A stretch of 64,000 bases of DNA from Longispora albida DSM 44784 (GCF_000379825.1 NZ_KB903815.1:137583-201582), one strand, 5' to 3'. Counted from the first letter of the stretch, positions 40,468 through 52,185 are shown. A program made the numbers and translations. The notes: generated from the sequence alone by a model not told the origin.

Positions 40468-41630
40468 GCCAGAAGAGCACGAGCCAGAAGAAGCCGCGCC
40501 GGGCCAAGGGCGAGGGCTCGATCTACCAGCGCTCGTCGGATGGCCTGTGGGTGGCCGCGATCGATGTCGGCTACGTGGCAGGCAAGAGGCAGCGTGCTGT
40601 GGGGTACGGCGCGACGCAAGAGGAGGCGATCGAGGAGCGGGACCGGATCAGGGACCAGAAGAAGGCTGGCCTGGACCTGACGAAGAAACCGAAGACGGTG
40701 GCTGACTGGCTGGATGAGTGGCTGCTGATCAAGGCTGAGGAGGAGCGGAGCCCGAGCACGCTCGATCGGTACCGGAGCGTGGTGGATGTGCATCTGCGGC
40801 CTGGCCTCGGTTCGGTCCGGCTGGACAAGCTGACGGCCAAGCGCATCCGGCAGTTCCTCGCCGGGTACAAGGGGAAGCGGTCACCGGCGACGATCCTCAA
40901 GATTCACGCTGTTCTGAGGGCGGCGCTCAGTGGTGCGATGGCTGAGGATTTGCTGACCAGGAACGTGGCCAAGTCGGTGACTCCCGGTGGCGGTTCGCGG
41001 GATGAGCGGCGGGCGCTGACTCCGGATGAGGCGAAGACGTTCCTGCGGGCGATCAAGGGTGATCGGCTGGAGTCGGTATTCCTGCTGGCGATCGCGACTG
41101 GGCTGCGCCGGAGTGAGCTGCTGGGCCTGCGGTGGAGTGACGTGGATCTGGATGGCGAGGCGCTGTGGGTCCGCCAGAAGCTGATCCGTAGCAGTCAGGG
41201 CCTGACGATCGGCTCTCCGAAGACGCACCGGTCGAAGCGTCCGATTCCCCTCCAGCGGGTTGGGCTGCTGGCTCTGCGTCGGCAGAAGGCCCGGCTGGCT
41301 GAGGAACGGCTGGCCGCTGGTGAGGCGTGGAAACCGGAGTATGACCTGGTGTTCCCGAATACTCTCGGCAAGCCGATGGAGCCGCGCAACGTCAACCGGC
41401 GGTTCGAGAAGTACAGGGCGGCGGCCGGGCTGGACTGGCTCGACCTTCACGACCTGCGGCACGCCTTCGCCACGTTCCTGCTCGATGCTGGCGAGGAGCT
41501 TCGGACGGTCATGGATCTTCTGGGGCATTCCACGATCAGGCTGACGGCTGACCTGTACGGGCACGTGCTGGCTCCTCGGGCTCGGGAAGCCGCAAAGGGC
41601 ATCGATCAGGCTCTCGGCAACCTGGCATAG
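40464..41630 (+). CDS. int: Tyrosine-family integrase
   Basis: 388 residues. Residues 10-60 are a small N-terminal arm-binding domain, about 75-165 a SAM-like core-binding domain (ADWLDEWLLIKAEEERSPSTLDRYRS). The catalytic domain carries R215 (GLRRSELLGLRW), H329-x-x-R332 (HDLRHAFAT), H355 (LLGHSTI) and Y365 (LYGHV), all in place, so the enzyme should be active. The GTG start overlaps xis by four bases. It ends 45 nt before the toxin-antitoxin pair and about 660 nt from tRNA-Ala. Confidence 0.9.
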   Translation: MSQKSTSQKKPRRAKGEGSIYQRSSDGLWVAAIDVGYVAGKRQRAVGYGATQEEAIEERDRIRDQKKAGLDLTKKPKTVADWLDEWLLIKAEEERSPSTLDRYRSVVDVHLRPGLGSVRLDKLTAKRIRQFLAGYKGKRSPATILKIHAVLRAALSGAMAEDLLTRNVAKSVTPGGGSRDERRALTPDEAKTFLRAIKGDRLESVFLLAIATGLRRSELLGLRWSDVDLDGEALWVRQKLIRSSQGLTIGSPKTHRSKRPIPLQRVGLLALRRQKARLAEERLAAGEAWKPEYDLVFPNTLGKPMEPRNVNRRFEKYRAAAGLDWLDLHDLRHAFATFLLDAGEELRTVMDLLGHSTIRLTADLYGHVLAPRAREAAKGIDQALGNLA

Positions 41631-41661
41631 CCGAGTCTTGGCAGCTCATCCGCCATCGGAC

Positions 41662-41667
41662 TAGAAT
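41662..41667 (+). promoter_or_regulatory. -10 element (TAGAAT) of the antitoxin gene
   Basis: TAGAAT ends 7 nt before the ATG at 41675. Confidence 0.5.
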
Positions 41668-41674
41668 TCGGACT

Positions 41675-41962
41675 ATGACAATGACAATGACGGTCACTGA
41701 TGCGAAGGCGCGGCTGTCCGAGCTTGTGGCAGCCGTCGCGACGACCCATGACCATGTGGAGATCACCCGCAACGGCGAACCTGCTGCGGTGCTGGTCTCC
41801 CACGATGAGCTGGTGGCGCTCCGGGAGACGATCGCGCTGCTCCGTGATCCTGGTGCTCAGGCGGACATCGCGGAGGCTGAGGAAGACGTCACTGCTGGCC
41901 GGACTGTCAGCGCTGAGGAGATGCGGAAGCGGATGCTGGCGAGTCGGCGGGGTGGCGCGTGA
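41675..41962 (+). CDS. Phd/YefM-type antitoxin
   Basis: 95 residues. MTVTDAKARLSELVAAVATTHDHVEITRNGEPAAVLVSHDEL is the canonical Phd/YefM N-terminal DNA-binding fold (landmarks ARLSELV and ITRNGEPAAVLVS). The acidic C-terminal tail (QADIAEAEEDVTAGRTV) wraps the toxin. It overlaps the toxin gene by four bases. The antitoxin probably represses its own promoter. Confidence 0.9.
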   Translation: MTMTMTVTDAKARLSELVAAVATTHDHVEITRNGEPAAVLVSHDELVALRETIALLRDPGAQADIAEAEEDVTAGRTVSAEEMRKRMLASRRGGA

Positions 41963-42234
41963 GCGAGGAGAAGTGGGCCGTGGAGATCACTGGCCCGGCT
42001 CAGCGGGCTCTGGAGAAGACTCTTCCAGAGCCCGTCGCGTGGGCGGCGCTGGCGTTCATCACGGACCGGCTGCCGTACAACCCGCATCGGCTTGGCGGTG
42101 AGCTGGAGGGTCCGTACGAGGGGAAGCGGTCGGCGCACCTCGGGACGTACCGGGTCGTGTACCGGATCGATGAGAAGAAGCGGACGGTGTATGTCCTGGC
42201 GATCCGGCTGCGCGGCGATGTGTACGGCGTCTGA
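41959..42234 (+). CDS. RelE/ParE-superfamily toxin
   Basis: 91 residues. The fold is shown by WAVEITGPAQRALEKTLPE, PHRLGGELEGPYEGKRSAHLGTYRVVYRIDEKKRTVYVLAIRLRGDVY; RVVYRIDEKKRTVYVLAIRLR (in two parts here) contains the basic residues of ribosome-dependent RelE mRNA interferases. The GTG start overlaps the antitoxin stop. It ends 58 nt before the tRNA-Ala 3' end. It would stabilise the element by post-segregational killing. Confidence 0.9.
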   Translation: MSEEKWAVEITGPAQRALEKTLPEPVAWAALAFITDRLPYNPHRLGGELEGPYEGKRSAHLGTYRVVYRIDEKKRTVYVLAIRLRGDVYGV

Positions 42235-42292
42235 CCGGGCCATAGGCTACACGGCTGGCTACAACTCGACCATGATCGAGAAGAGTATTACC

Positions 42293-42368
42293 TGGTGGAG
42301 ACGAGGGGAATCGAACCCCTAACCCCCGCCTTGCAAAGGCGGTGCTCTGCCAATTGAGCTACGTCCCC
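42293..42368 (-). tRNA. tRNA-Ala(TGC)
   Basis: 76 nt including encoded CCA, with the anticodon TGC in the loop CCGCCTT-TGC-AAGGCGG. Acceptor GGGGACG pairs with CGTCTCC with one G-T pair, and the T-loop GGTTCGATTCC is intact. Its 3' end faces the integrated element, so it is the likely attachment site of the integrase. Confidence 0.95.
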
Positions 42369-42598
42369 GAGTCTTGCTCCACCCGTGCCAGCCTTACCGC
42401 ACCACGCGCAACACTACCTCTGCGCGCTCCGGTCTCACCTCTCGCGAGGCTCGGCCCTGGCAAAGTCCCGGCAGCCAATCAGACTACCGCCTCACCGAAC
42501 CATCACGGCCAGGACGATCGTCAGGCCGTACCCGGTAACGAGACCCGGCGACCCAGCAGTCTGACTCAGCCAGCCGGATCGCGCAGGCCTTGCGGAAC

Positions 42599-42727
42599 CT
42601 ATCGGAGGTCGGGAGCCGTGGTCGCCTCGTGCCACAGGGCACGCTCGTCGTTGGCGTCCTTGACCTTCTTCACCACGAAGGCTGCGGCACCGATGATCCC
42701 CGCGATGATGATCAGCTTCTTCAGCAT
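42599..42727 (-). CDS. DLW-39 family protein
   Basis: 42 residues: MLKKLIIIAGIIGAAAFVVK (residues 1-20), a membrane helix, then KKVKDANDERALWHEATTAPDLR. The W and the PDLR end are characteristic of the small actinobacterial DLW-39 proteins found between gyrA and the tRNA-Ile/Ala genes. GGGAGA lies 7 nt upstream of the ATG. Function unknown. It is normally overlooked because of its size. Confidence 0.8.
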   Translation of the reverse strand: MLKKLIIIAGIIGAAAFVVKKVKDANDERALWHEATTAPDLR

Positions 42728-42790
42728 CGGGTGAATCTCCCTAAGCATCGAGCGGTTGGATCTATCTATGGGTCTTGCTCTTGGTGCTGT

Positions 42791-42867
42791 TGGTGGGGCT
42801 AGCTGGAATCGAACCAGCGACCTCAGAGTTATCAGCTCTGCGCTCTAACCGACTGAGCTATAGCCCC
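42791..42867 (-). tRNA. tRNA-Ile(GAT)
   Basis: 77 nt with encoded CCA. Anticodon GAT in AGAGCT-GAT-AACTCT; acceptor GGGGCTA pairs with TAGCCCC; T-loop GGTTCGATTCC. It is the first tRNA after gyrA-DUF3566, as in many actinobacteria. Confidence 0.95.
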
Positions 42868-43062
42868 GTGACACGCGAGAACGAACTTTACCCCACACCC
42901 TCCCGACACCCAAAATCGGGGGCCCGCCCACCTGAAACCCCAGCCCACAACCGCCCCGCGACCAGCCAGCGCCCACCCGCCGGCCACCCCGGCCCCGGTC
43001 GTCGCACCGCTCGGAGCCCCGGCTGGAAACCGCTCCGAAACATCCCCGGCACACGCCCCGCC

Positions 43063-43068
43063 TACCGT
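43063..43068 (+). promoter_or_regulatory. -10 element (TACCGT) of a leaderless transcript
   Basis: TACCGT ends 6 nt before the ATG at 43075. Confidence 0.4.
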
Positions 43069-43074
43069 CCGCGC

Positions 43075-43584
43075 ATGATCCTCAAGCCGGCCACCGCCGC
43101 CGACCCGGACGTCGTCGCGCTCACCACTGCACAGCAGGCCGAGATCGCCGCCAGGTACCTGCCAGACGAGGAAGCAGGCGGGTACCCGCTGGACGACACG
43201 GCCCGGTACCTGGTCGCGTACACCACCGAGGGCCAGCCGATCGCCTGCGGAGCCATCCAGACCCTCCCGGCGGCCCCTGCACAGCCTGCGCCGCCAGCAC
43301 CAGCACCAGCACCGCTCAACCCGCCCACAACGCCCACACACGCCGAACTCAAGCGGATGTTCGTTCACCCCGCCCACCGCGGCCGTGGCCTCGCACGGCG
43401 GCTCCTGGCGGCCCTGGAGGACCTGGCGCGCGCCGAGGGGCACCACACCCTCAGCCTGGAGACCGGTACCCGGCAGGCGGAGGCGATCGGGCTGTACACG
43501 ACGGCCGGATACGCCGAGATCCCGCTGTTCGGCCACTACGCCGGCAGCACCACCAGCGTCTGCTTCAGCAAGTCCCTGGTCTGA
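43075..43584 (+). CDS. GNAT-family N-acetyltransferase
   Basis: 169 residues. The acetyl-CoA motif is AELKRMFVHPAHRGRGLARRLLAALEDLARAEGHHTLSLETG (landmarks HPAHRGRGLARRLL and ETGTRQAEAIGLY), matching the GNAT motif A. The loop around residues 64-80 is a Pro/Ala-rich low-complexity insertion. It is the only plus-strand gene between the tRNAs and DUF3566, so it interrupts the conserved gyrA-tRNA order and may be acquired. Substrate unknown. Confidence 0.75.
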   Translation: MILKPATAADPDVVALTTAQQAEIAARYLPDEEAGGYPLDDTARYLVAYTTEGQPIACGAIQTLPAAPAQPAPPAPAPAPLNPPTTPTHAELKRMFVHPAHRGRGLARRLLAALEDLARAEGHHTLSLETGTRQAEAIGLYTTAGYAEIPLFGHYAGSTTSVCFSKSLV

Positions 43585-43631
43585 CCCGCACGCCCCGTGC
43601 CACCACACAACAAGAGGCACCAGGACAACGA

Positions 43632-43670
43632 GAAGCGCCGCACCCCGGCCGACCCGGGATACGGCGCTTC
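43632..43670. terminator. Terminator between convergent GNAT and DUF3566 genes
   Basis: Stem GAAGCGCCG / CGGCGCTTC with a 21-nt loop that itself contains a CCCCGG/CCCGGG partial stem; CTTCGTCCTCTGTG follows on the plus strand. Confidence 0.6.
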
Positions 43671-43718
43671 CTTCGTCCTCTGTGTACCGCTAGGGGCACA
43701 CCACCATCCGAGCTTCCG

Positions 43719-44471
43719 CTACTCCTTCTCGGAGAGCGTCAGCTCGACGCCACCCACCAGGTCCGCGCACACGTTGTAGATGAACGCGGCCAGAGTGGAC
43801 AGTGCCGTGAACAGCACCATGTTCACCACGCCCAGGACGGCCGACGTGCCGATCACACCCAGAGCCGTGATCTTGAATGCCGACTCCTTGTTCTCGCCAG
43901 CCGAGCCGATCAGGTTGCCGAGAGTGGTGTTCACGCTGTCGAAGACGCCCATCGCGTCCAGCGCCAGGTACAGCACGGCCGTGGCGACCACCATGACGAT
44001 GAAGAGCACGACGGAGACCGCGAACGAGAACTTCATGACCGACCAGGGGTCGATCCGCTTCAGGTGCAGTCGCGCCCGGCGCGGGCCACGTGAGGCCGCG
44101 GCGGACACGGTGGCCCGTGCCGCCCGGACAGCCTCGGCGACCTGCCCCTTCGTCCCAGCCGGGATCGGGGCCGCCGCCACGGCGACCTTCGCTGTGGCGG
44201 TCACTGGCGCCTCCTGAACGGCGGGCTGGACAGCCGTCGGCCGGGCCGCAGCGACCGCGGCGGAAGCCGCGACCCCGGTGGCTGGCAGGCTGTCCGGCGG
44301 CGGGTTCATACCCGGCGGACGGGTGAACTTCGGCGCCGAAGGTTGCGCCTCTCCGGGGACTGTGGCGCGCCCAACCGCCGCGCGACCAGCCGCGCTCTGC
44401 ACGGCAGCACCATCCGGACCGCCCCCCGAAGGCCCGGCCGGCGTCGAGTTCTTCGCCTGTGTCTCCGTCAT
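43719..44471 (-). CDS. DUF3566 membrane protein downstream of gyrA
   Basis: 250 residues. The first 135 residues are Ala/Pro-rich and disordered. The DUF3566 domain follows (LHLKRIDPWSVMKFSFAVSVVLFIVMVVATAVLYLALDAMGVF, helix about 150-172) with a second helix at about 206-230 (LGVVNMVLFTALSTLAAFIYNV). It is conserved beside gyrA in actinobacteria. It begins 3 nt after the gyrA stop, so it is cotranscribed with gyrase. Function unknown. Confidence 0.85.
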   Translation of the reverse strand: MTETQAKNSTPAGPSGGGPDGAAVQSAAGRAAVGRATVPGEAQPSAPKFTRPPGMNPPPDSLPATGVAASAAVAAARPTAVQPAVQEAPVTATAKVAVAAAPIPAGTKGQVAEAVRAARATVSAAASRGPRRARLHLKRIDPWSVMKFSFAVSVVLFIVMVVATAVLYLALDAMGVFDSVNTTLGNLIGSAGENKESAFKITALGVIGTSAVLGVVNMVLFTALSTLAAFIYNVCADLVGGVELTLSEKE

Positions 44472-44474
44472 CGG

Positions 44475-46955
44475 CTATTCCTGTTCGTCCGGCTCGTCGG
44501 CATTACGGGCAACAGCCACGATCGTCACACCGTCTGGGAGTTCCATCAACTTGACACCCATTGTGTTCCGATCCCGCGTCCGGCGCACAGGCTTCACGGG
44601 AGTCCGGATCACTCCGCCGTTCGACGTGATGGCGAACAGCTCGTTGTCCGGTTCGACGGAGAGTGCGCCCACCAGGCCACCCCGCTTCGAGGTGATCTTG
44701 GCGGTGAGCACGCCCTTGCCGCCGCGGCCCTGCACCGGGTACTCCTCGATGGGGGTGCGCTTGGCGAAGCCGCCGTCGGTGACCACCAGGATGTCGGAGC
44801 CCTCCCGGGCGACCTCCATCGCCAGCAGCTCGTCGCCGTCGCCGAACCGCATGCCGATCACGCCGGACGTGGCCCGGCCCATCGGGCGCAGCGCCTCGTC
44901 GGTGGCCTGGAAGCGGATCGCCTGGGCGTGCTTGCTGACCAGGAGCAGGTCGTCGTCCTGCGAGACCAGCTGAGCCGCGACGAGCTCGTCGTCGTCCTTG
45001 AGGTTGATGCCGATCACGCCACCCGAGCGGTTGGAGTCGAAGTCCTCCAGCTTGGTCTTCTTCACCAGGCCGGCCTTCGTCGCCAGCACCAGGTACGGAG
45101 CGACCTGGTAGTTGGGGATCTCGATGATCTGGGCGATCGTCTCCTCCGGCTGGAAGGCCAGCAGGTTCGCCACGTGCTGGCCCTTGGCGACCCGGGATGC
45201 CTCGGGCAGCTCGTAGGCCTTGGCCCGGTACACCCGGCCCTTGTTCGTGAAGAACAGGACCCAGTCGTGGGTGGAGCAGACGAAGAAGTGGCTGACGATG
45301 TCGTCCTGGCGGAGCGTGGCGCCGCTGACGCCCTTGCCGCCGCGCTTCTGCGAACGGTAGAGGTCGACCTTGGTCCGCTTGGCGTACCCGGTGCGGGTGA
45401 TCGTCACGACCACGTCCTCGCGGGCGATCAGGTCCTCCATCGAGACCTCGCCGTCGAACGGCACGATCTTCGTCCGCCGGTCGTCGCCCCACTTGGCCAC
45501 GATCTCGGCGAGCTCCTCGCCGACGATGTTCCGCTGGCGCTCCGGCTTGGCCAGGATGTCGAGCAGGTCCGCGATCTCCAGCTCGATCTTGGCGAGCTCG
45601 TCGATGATCTTCTGCCGCTCCAGGGCCGCGAGGCGGCGGAGCTGCATGTCGAGGATCGCTGTCGCCTGGATCTCGTCGACAGTGAGCAGCCCCATCAGGC
45701 CCGTGCGGGCCTCCTCGGTGCTCATCGACCGGCGGATGAGGGCGATGACCTCGTCCAGCATGTCGAGGGCCTTCACCAGGCCACGCAGGATGTGCGCGCG
45801 CTCCTCGGCCTTACGCAGGCGGTACTGCGTGCGGCGGACGATGACCTCGAGCTGGTGGGCGACGTAGTGCCGGAGGAACTGGGCCAGGTTCAGCGTCCTG
45901 GGCACCCCGTCGACCAGGGCCAGCATGTTCGCGCCGAACGTCTCCTGCAGCTGCGTGTGCTTGTACAGGTTGTTCAGCACGACCTTCGCCACCGCGTCGC
46001 GCTTGAGCACGATCACGATCCGCATGCCGGTACGGCCGCTGGACTCGTCGCGGATGTCGGCGATGCCGGTCAGCTTGCCGTCCTTGATCAGGTCGGCGAT
46101 CCGCTCGGCGAGGTTGTCCGGGTTGACCTGGTACGGCAGCTCGGTGACCACCAGCACCGACCGGCCACGGGCGTCTTCCTCGACCTCGACGACCGCGCGC
46201 ATCCGGATCGAGCCGCGGCCCGTCCGGTACGCGTCCTCGATGCTCTGCCGGCCGACGATCAGGCCGTAGGTCGGGAAGTCCGGCCCCTGCACGATCTTGA
46301 TCAGCTCGTCGAGGGTCTCGGCCTCGTCGGCCTCCGGGTGGTCCAGGCACCACTGCACGGCCTTGCCGACCTCGCGCAGGTTGTGCGGCGGGATCTTGGT
46401 GGCCATGCCGACCGCGATGCCCTCGGAGCCGTTGACCAGCAGGTTCGGGATACGCGATGGCAGGACGTCCGGCTCGGTGGCCCGGCCGTCGTAGTTCGGC
46501 GAGAAGTCGACGGTGTCCTCGTCGATGTCGCGCAGCATCTCCATCGCCAGCGGGTCGAGCTTGGCCTCGGTGTACCGCATGGCGGCCGGCGGGTCGTTGC
46601 CCGGCGAGCCGAAGTTGCCGTGGCTGTCGATCAGCGGGTACCGCAGCGACCAGGGCTGGGCCATCCGGACCAGGGCGTCGTAGATCGAGCTGTCGCCGTG
46701 CGGGTGGTACTGGCCCATCACGTCACCGACGACGCGGGAGCACTTCACGAAGCCGCGCTCCGGCCGGTAGCCGGAGTCGAACATGGCGTACAGGATCTTG
46801 CGGTGAACAGGCTTGAGGCCGTCGCGGACATCCGGCAGCGCCCGGCCAACGATCACGCTCATCGCGTAGTCGAGGTAGGAACGCTGCATCTCCACTTCGA
46901 TGCCGACCAGGTCGATACGCTCGCCGCCGCCGGGCGGCGTGCTCGTCTCCGTCAC
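44475..46955 (-). CDS. gyrA: DNA gyrase subunit A
   Basis: 826 residues, normal for actinobacterial GyrA. The winged-helix domain includes [22 protein letters not shown] and the catalytic tyrosine in [10 protein letters not shown]. The quinolone region reads GDSSIYD (wild-type Ser and Asp). The C-terminal beta-pinwheel contains [11 protein letters not shown], a GyrA-box-like motif, and ends NADEPDEQE. With GyrB it introduces negative supercoils. The GTG start is preceded by AAGGGTT. It lies 29 nt after gyrB, in one operon with DUF3566. Confidence 0.97.
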   Translation of the reverse strand: MTETSTPPGGGERIDLVGIEVEMQRSYLDYAMSVIVGRALPDVRDGLKPVHRKILYAMFDSGYRPERGFVKCSRVVGDVMGQYHPHGDSSIYDALVRMAQPWSLRYPLIDSHGNFGSPGNDPPAAMRYTEAKLDPLAMEMLRDIDEDTVDFSPNYDGRATEPDVLPSRIPNLLVNGSEGIAVGMATKIPPHNLREVGKAVQWCLDHPEADEAETLDELIKIVQGPDFPTYGLIVGRQSIEDAYRTGRGSIRMRAVVEVEEDARGRSVLVVTELPYQVNPDNLAERIADLIKDGKLTGIADIRDESSGRTGMRIVIVLKRDAVAKVVLNNLYKHTQLQETFGANMLALVDGVPRTLNLAQFLRHYVAHQLEVIVRRTQYRLRKAEERAHILRGLVKALDMLDEVIALIRRSMSTEEARTGLMGLLTVDEIQATAILDMQLRRLAALERQKIIDELAKIELEIADLLDILAKPERQRNIVGEELAEIVAKWGDDRRTKIVPFDGEVSMEDLIAREDVVVTITRTGYAKRTKVDLYRSQKRGGKGVSGATLRQDDIVSHFFVCSTHDWVLFFTNKGRVYRAKAYELPEASRVAKGQHVANLLAFQPEETIAQIIEIPNYQVAPYLVLATKAGLVKKTKLEDFDSNRSGGVIGINLKDDDELVAAQLVSQDDDLLLVSKHAQAIRFQATDEALRPMGRATSGVIGMRFGDGDELLAMEVAREGSDILVVTDGGFAKRTPIEEYPVQGRGGKGVLTAKITSKRGGLVGALSVEPDNELFAITSNGGVIRTPVKPVRRTRDRNTMGVKLMELPDGVTIVAVARNADEPDEQE

Positions 46956-46984
46956 AGGTAACCCTTCTCGCTAGTGAGGTCGGC

Positions 46985-49057
<2,073 letters not shown>

Positions 49058-49232
49058 CTACTTCGGCCCACCGACAGAACATGCACCAGACGGCCTGAAG
49101 TCGCCGTAGCGCCGATGACGGCCCCAGGTTGGCATCCCCCCACGCAACCCGCGCGGCTGGTGCGGCGGGTGGCTAATCAGGGCTCGGTTGGCCCGGCGGG
49201 GGTATGCCGGGCCCGGCACGGGTGAAACTACG

Positions 49233-49580
49233 CTAATCCGACGAGGAAGACGATGAGGACGAACCCGAGTCCGAGGATGAGGACGAAGAGCCCGAATCCG
49301 ACCACGAACCACCCGAACTGGAGCCCGAGTCACCCCACGAGGACGACGGGCCCGAGTCGTAGGAGTAGGGCTGCTGCTCGTAGTACTGCACCTGGCCCCC
49401 GCTGTCGGAGCTGTGGTGGTGCCCGTGGCCGTACCCGGGGTGGCCCTGCTGCCACGGCCCGCCCTTGCCTGGGCGCGGCCGGGACGAGCCGGACCGGGAG
49501 ACGGCGGCGATCGCGATGGCGACAGCCACGAGGACGCCAACGCCCATGATCATGAAGCACAGCAGCGTGGTGATTCTCAT
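49233..49580 (-). CDS. Small membrane protein with poly-Ser tail
   Basis: 115 residues. A membrane helix (LLCFMIMGVGVLVAVAIAIAAV, residues 6-27) is followed by a Gly/His/Tyr-rich linker and a C-terminal tail of about 50 residues made almost only of Ser, Asp, Gly and Trp. No domain was recognised. The codon use of the Ser tail is TCG/TCC-rich, in line with the host. It lies in the gap between gyrB and dciA and has no recognisable role. Confidence 0.6.
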   Translation of the reverse strand: MRITTLLCFMIMGVGVLVAVAIAIAAVSRSGSSRPRPGKGGPWQQGHPGYGHGHHHSSDSGGQVQYYEQQPYSYDSGPSSSWGDSGSSSGGSWSDSGSSSSSSDSGSSSSSSSSD

Positions 49581-49642
49581 GGGCTCAGGATCACCGCCCG
49601 GGTCAAGACCCGCTGTCGGCCACCCGACGGAGTGATCAAGAG

Positions 49643-50188
49643 TTATTCGTACTGGTCACGCGGCCCCGGCCGGTCACGCACCCAGCGCGGCCCCTGGTAC
49701 CCGCGGCCGGTGCTCGGCCCGTGCACGTTGATCCGGCGGACGACGTTGTGCCCGGTCTCCCTGCCGATCTGGGCGACCAGCTTGGCGGCGATCAGCCGGA
49801 GCTGGGTGGCCCAGGCCGTCGACTCCGCCTCGATCGTCAGCTCACCGTTGTCGAGCTTGACCGGCTTGCAGTGCGCGGCGATCTCCGGCCCGACGACGCG
49901 GGACCACTCGCCGAAGACCCTGGCCTCGGCGCTGGGCCGCTGCCAGCCGCGCGACTTGATCAGCTTGCCGAGCAGCGAGCCGAGCAGCTGCGGGTCACGC
50001 GGGTCTGGCCCCGCTGCCGTGTACCCGCGCTTGCGCCGCTCCGGCGGCAGCCCGGCCTGCTTCTGGGCTGTCTTGCGCGCGACGGCCCGCTTCTGGGCGG
50101 CGTCCAGCGCCGCCCGGGCCAGATCCGGCCCGCGCAGCGGCTCCGCGCCGCGCGCAGGACCGGGCGAGGAGGAAGGGTCAGAGGACAC
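49643..50188 (-). CDS. dciA: DciA-family (DUF721) helicase operator
   Basis: 181 residues. A disordered N-terminus (about 1-60) precedes the DUF721 domain: [74 protein letters not shown] (landmarks [14 protein letters not shown] and [16 protein letters not shown]). DciA loads replicative helicase DnaB in bacteria without DnaC. Its GTG start overlaps the recF stop by 11 nt. Confidence 0.85.
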   Translation of the reverse strand: MSSDPSSSPGPARGAEPLRGPDLARAALDAAQKRAVARKTAQKQAGLPPERRKRGYTAAGPDPRDPQLLGSLLGKLIKSRGWQRPSAEARVFGEWSRVVGPEIAAHCKPVKLDNGELTIEAESTAWATQLRLIAAKLVAQIGRETGHNVVRRINVHGPSTGRGYQGPRWVRDRPGPRDQYE

Positions 50189-51308
50189 GCCGGACCTCGC
50201 CCTCGTGGACGTCGTAGCGCGCGCCCTGCAACGCCGCGGGCACGTCACCGGCCACGGCGCAGGTCACGAGGGTCTGCTCGGCCGTGGACACCAGCTCGGC
50301 GAGGCGTTCGCGGCGGCCGGTGTCGAGTTCGGCGAAGACGTCGTCGAGCGCGAGGATCGGCTCGATCCCGCCGGCCCGGAGCAGGTCGAAGCTGGCGAGG
50401 CGCATCGCCAGGGCGTACGACCAGCTCTCGCCGTGACTCGCGTACCCCTTGACCGGCAGGTCGCCCAGCGTCAGCTTCAGCTCGTCGCGGTGCGGGCCGA
50501 CGAGGGTCACGCCGCGCTCGATCTCCTGGGTACGCGCCTGGGCCAGGGCCTCCAGCAGCTGGGCCGTCAGGAGGCTGCGGTTGGCGGCGGGCAGGTCATC
50601 GCCGAGGCTCGACGAGTACGCCATGTCTGCGTGCCCCTTGCCCTGACTGACCGCCTCGTACGCCCTGGACATCGGCGCGCGCAGCTCCGCGGCCAGCTCC
50701 AGCCGCCCGGCCAGCAGCTCGGCGCCGTGCTGGGCGAGGTGGTTGTCCCAGACGTCCAGTGTGGACAGGTCGCGCGAACCGGCACCCGTCTTCCGCGACA
50801 GGTACGCCGTGCGCAGCAGAGCGTTGCGCTGTTTGACGACCCGCTCGTAGTCGGAGCGGACGCCGGCGTAGCGCGGCTGCCGGGCGACGAGCAGCTCGTC
50901 GAGGAAGCGGCGGCGCTCGGCCGGGTCACCGCGTACCAGGGAGAGGTCTTCTGGTGCGAAGAGCACCATCCGCAGCGCGCCGAGGATGTCTCGTGGCCTG
51001 GTGGCCGGCGCGCGGTTGAGCCTGGCGCGGTTGGCCTTGCCTGGCACGATCTCCAGCTCGACCAGCAGCTCGCGGGCGTCGTTGACCACCGTTGACCTGA
51101 CGATGGCCCGTTCGGCGCCCGACCTGACCAGCGGCGCGTCGGCGGCGACCCGGTGCGAGCCGAGCGTCGCGACGTAGCCCAGGGCCTCCAGCAGGTTGGT
51201 CTTGCCCTGGCCGTTGGGGCCGACGAACACGCTCGGCCCGGCCTCCAGCTCGATCGTCAGCTTCTCGTAGCTACGGAAGTCGATGAGTTCGAGATGCCGG
51301 GCGTGCAA
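50178..51308 (-). CDS. recF: DNA replication and repair protein RecF
   Basis: 376 residues. Walker A is [14 protein letters not shown], the ABC signature is [13 protein letters not shown], and Walker B is [13 protein letters not shown]. It promotes RecA loading at gaps. The start is TTG at 51308, since the [17 protein letters not shown] fold begins there and no better start exists. It starts 1 nt after the gnd stop and overlaps dciA at its 3' end. Confidence 0.95.
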   Translation of the reverse strand: MHARHLELIDFRSYEKLTIELEAGPSVFVGPNGQGKTNLLEALGYVATLGSHRVAADAPLVRSGAERAIVRSTVVNDARELLVELEIVPGKANRARLNRAPATRPRDILGALRMVLFAPEDLSLVRGDPAERRRFLDELLVARQPRYAGVRSDYERVVKQRNALLRTAYLSRKTGAGSRDLSTLDVWDNHLAQHGAELLAGRLELAAELRAPMSRAYEAVSQGKGHADMAYSSSLGDDLPAANRSLLTAQLLEALAQARTQEIERGVTLVGPHRDELKLTLGDLPVKGYASHGESWSYALAMRLASFDLLRAGGIEPILALDDVFAELDTGRRERLAELVSTAEQTLVTCAVAGDVPAALQGARYDVHEGEVRRVL

Positions 51309-51309
51309 G

Positions 51310-52185
51310 TCAGGAGCTCTTCACCGCGTGGCCGCCGAACTGGTTGCGCAGCGCGGCGACGGCCTTCATCGCCGGGGAGTCGTCCTGGCGGGAGGCGAAC
51401 CTGGCGAACAGCGAAGCGGAGATCACGTGCAGCGGCACGCCGAGCCGGATGGCTTCCTCGACGGTCCAGCGGCCCTCGCCGGAGTCGGCGGCGTAGCCCT
51501 TGATGCCTGCCAGCTCCGGGTCTTCCTGGAGGGCGTTGACCAGCAGGTCCAGCAGCCAGGAGCGGACGACGGTGCCCTCGCGCCACGAGGCGAACACCTC
51601 GGGGACGTTGGTGACGTGCTCGGAGGCGGCGAGCAGCTCGTAGCCCTCGGCGTAGGCGTGCATCAGGCCGTACTCGATACCGTTGTGCACCATCTTCGCG
51701 TAGTGCCCGGCGCCGACCTTGCCGGCGTGCACGAAGCCGGAGTCACCGGCGGGCTTGAGCGCCTCGAAGATCGGCATCAGCCGGGCGACGTCGGCGTCGG
51801 AACCGCCGACCATCAGCGCGTACCCGTTCTCCAGGCCCCACACGCCGCCGGACACGCCGGCGTCGATGTAGCCGATGCCCTTGGTGGCCAGGTGGGCGGC
51901 GTTGGCCTCGTCTTCGGTGAAGCGGGAGTTACCGCCGTCGATGACGATGTCGCCATCGTCCAGCAGCTCGCGCAGCTCCTCGACGGTCTGCCGGGTCGGG
52001 TCGCCGTGCGGGACCATCACCCACACGGCACGCGGGGCCGCGAGCTTCTGCACCATCTCGGCGAGGCTGGCGACGTCGGAGATCTCGGCGTTGCGGTCGT
52101 AGCCGACGACGTCGTGCCCGGCGCGGCGGAGCCGCTCGCGCATGTTGCCGCCCATCTTCCCGAGTCCGACCAGCCCGAGCTGCAT
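51310..52185 (-). CDS. gnd: 6-phosphogluconate dehydrogenase (decarboxylating), short NAD type
   Basis: 291 residues, the short form. The Rossmann motif is [12 protein letters not shown], and the substrate site includes [11 protein letters not shown] and [22 protein letters not shown] (landmarks GGNS and [10 protein letters not shown], with the catalytic Lys). It converts 6-phosphogluconate to ribulose 5-phosphate in the pentose phosphate pathway. It sits between dnaN and recF, an insertion common in actinobacteria. Confidence 0.9.
   Translation of the reverse strand: MQLGLVGLGKMGGNMRERLRRAGHDVVGYDRNAEISDVASLAEMVQKLAAPRAVWVMVPHGDPTRQTVEELRELLDDGDIVIDGGNSRFTEDEANAAHLATKGIGYIDAGVSGGVWGLENGYALMVGGSDADVARLMPIFEALKPAGDSGFVHAGKVGAGHYAKMVHNGIEYGLMHAYAEGYELLAASEHVTNVPEVFASWREGTVVRSWLLDLLVNALQEDPELAGIKGYAADSGEGRWTVEEAIRLGVPLHVISASLFARFASRQDDSPAMKAVAALRNQFGGHAVKSS

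Larger units (their letters stand above)
36131..42292. mobile_element. pSAM2-like integrated element (AICE type), transfer-deficient
   Basis: Gene order: HTH protein, XRE-TPR regulator, two small proteins, RepSA-type initiator, Xis, Int, toxin-antitoxin pair, all on the plus strand and mostly overlapping. The order Rep-Xis-Int is the core of actinomycete integrative and conjugative elements. The right end meets the 3' end of tRNA-Ala(TGC), a typical attachment position. No TraB/FtsK-type translocase or Spd gene is present. The left boundary is uncertain: no copy of the tRNA-Ala 3' end was found between 35.0 and 36.1 kb. Confidence 0.7.
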
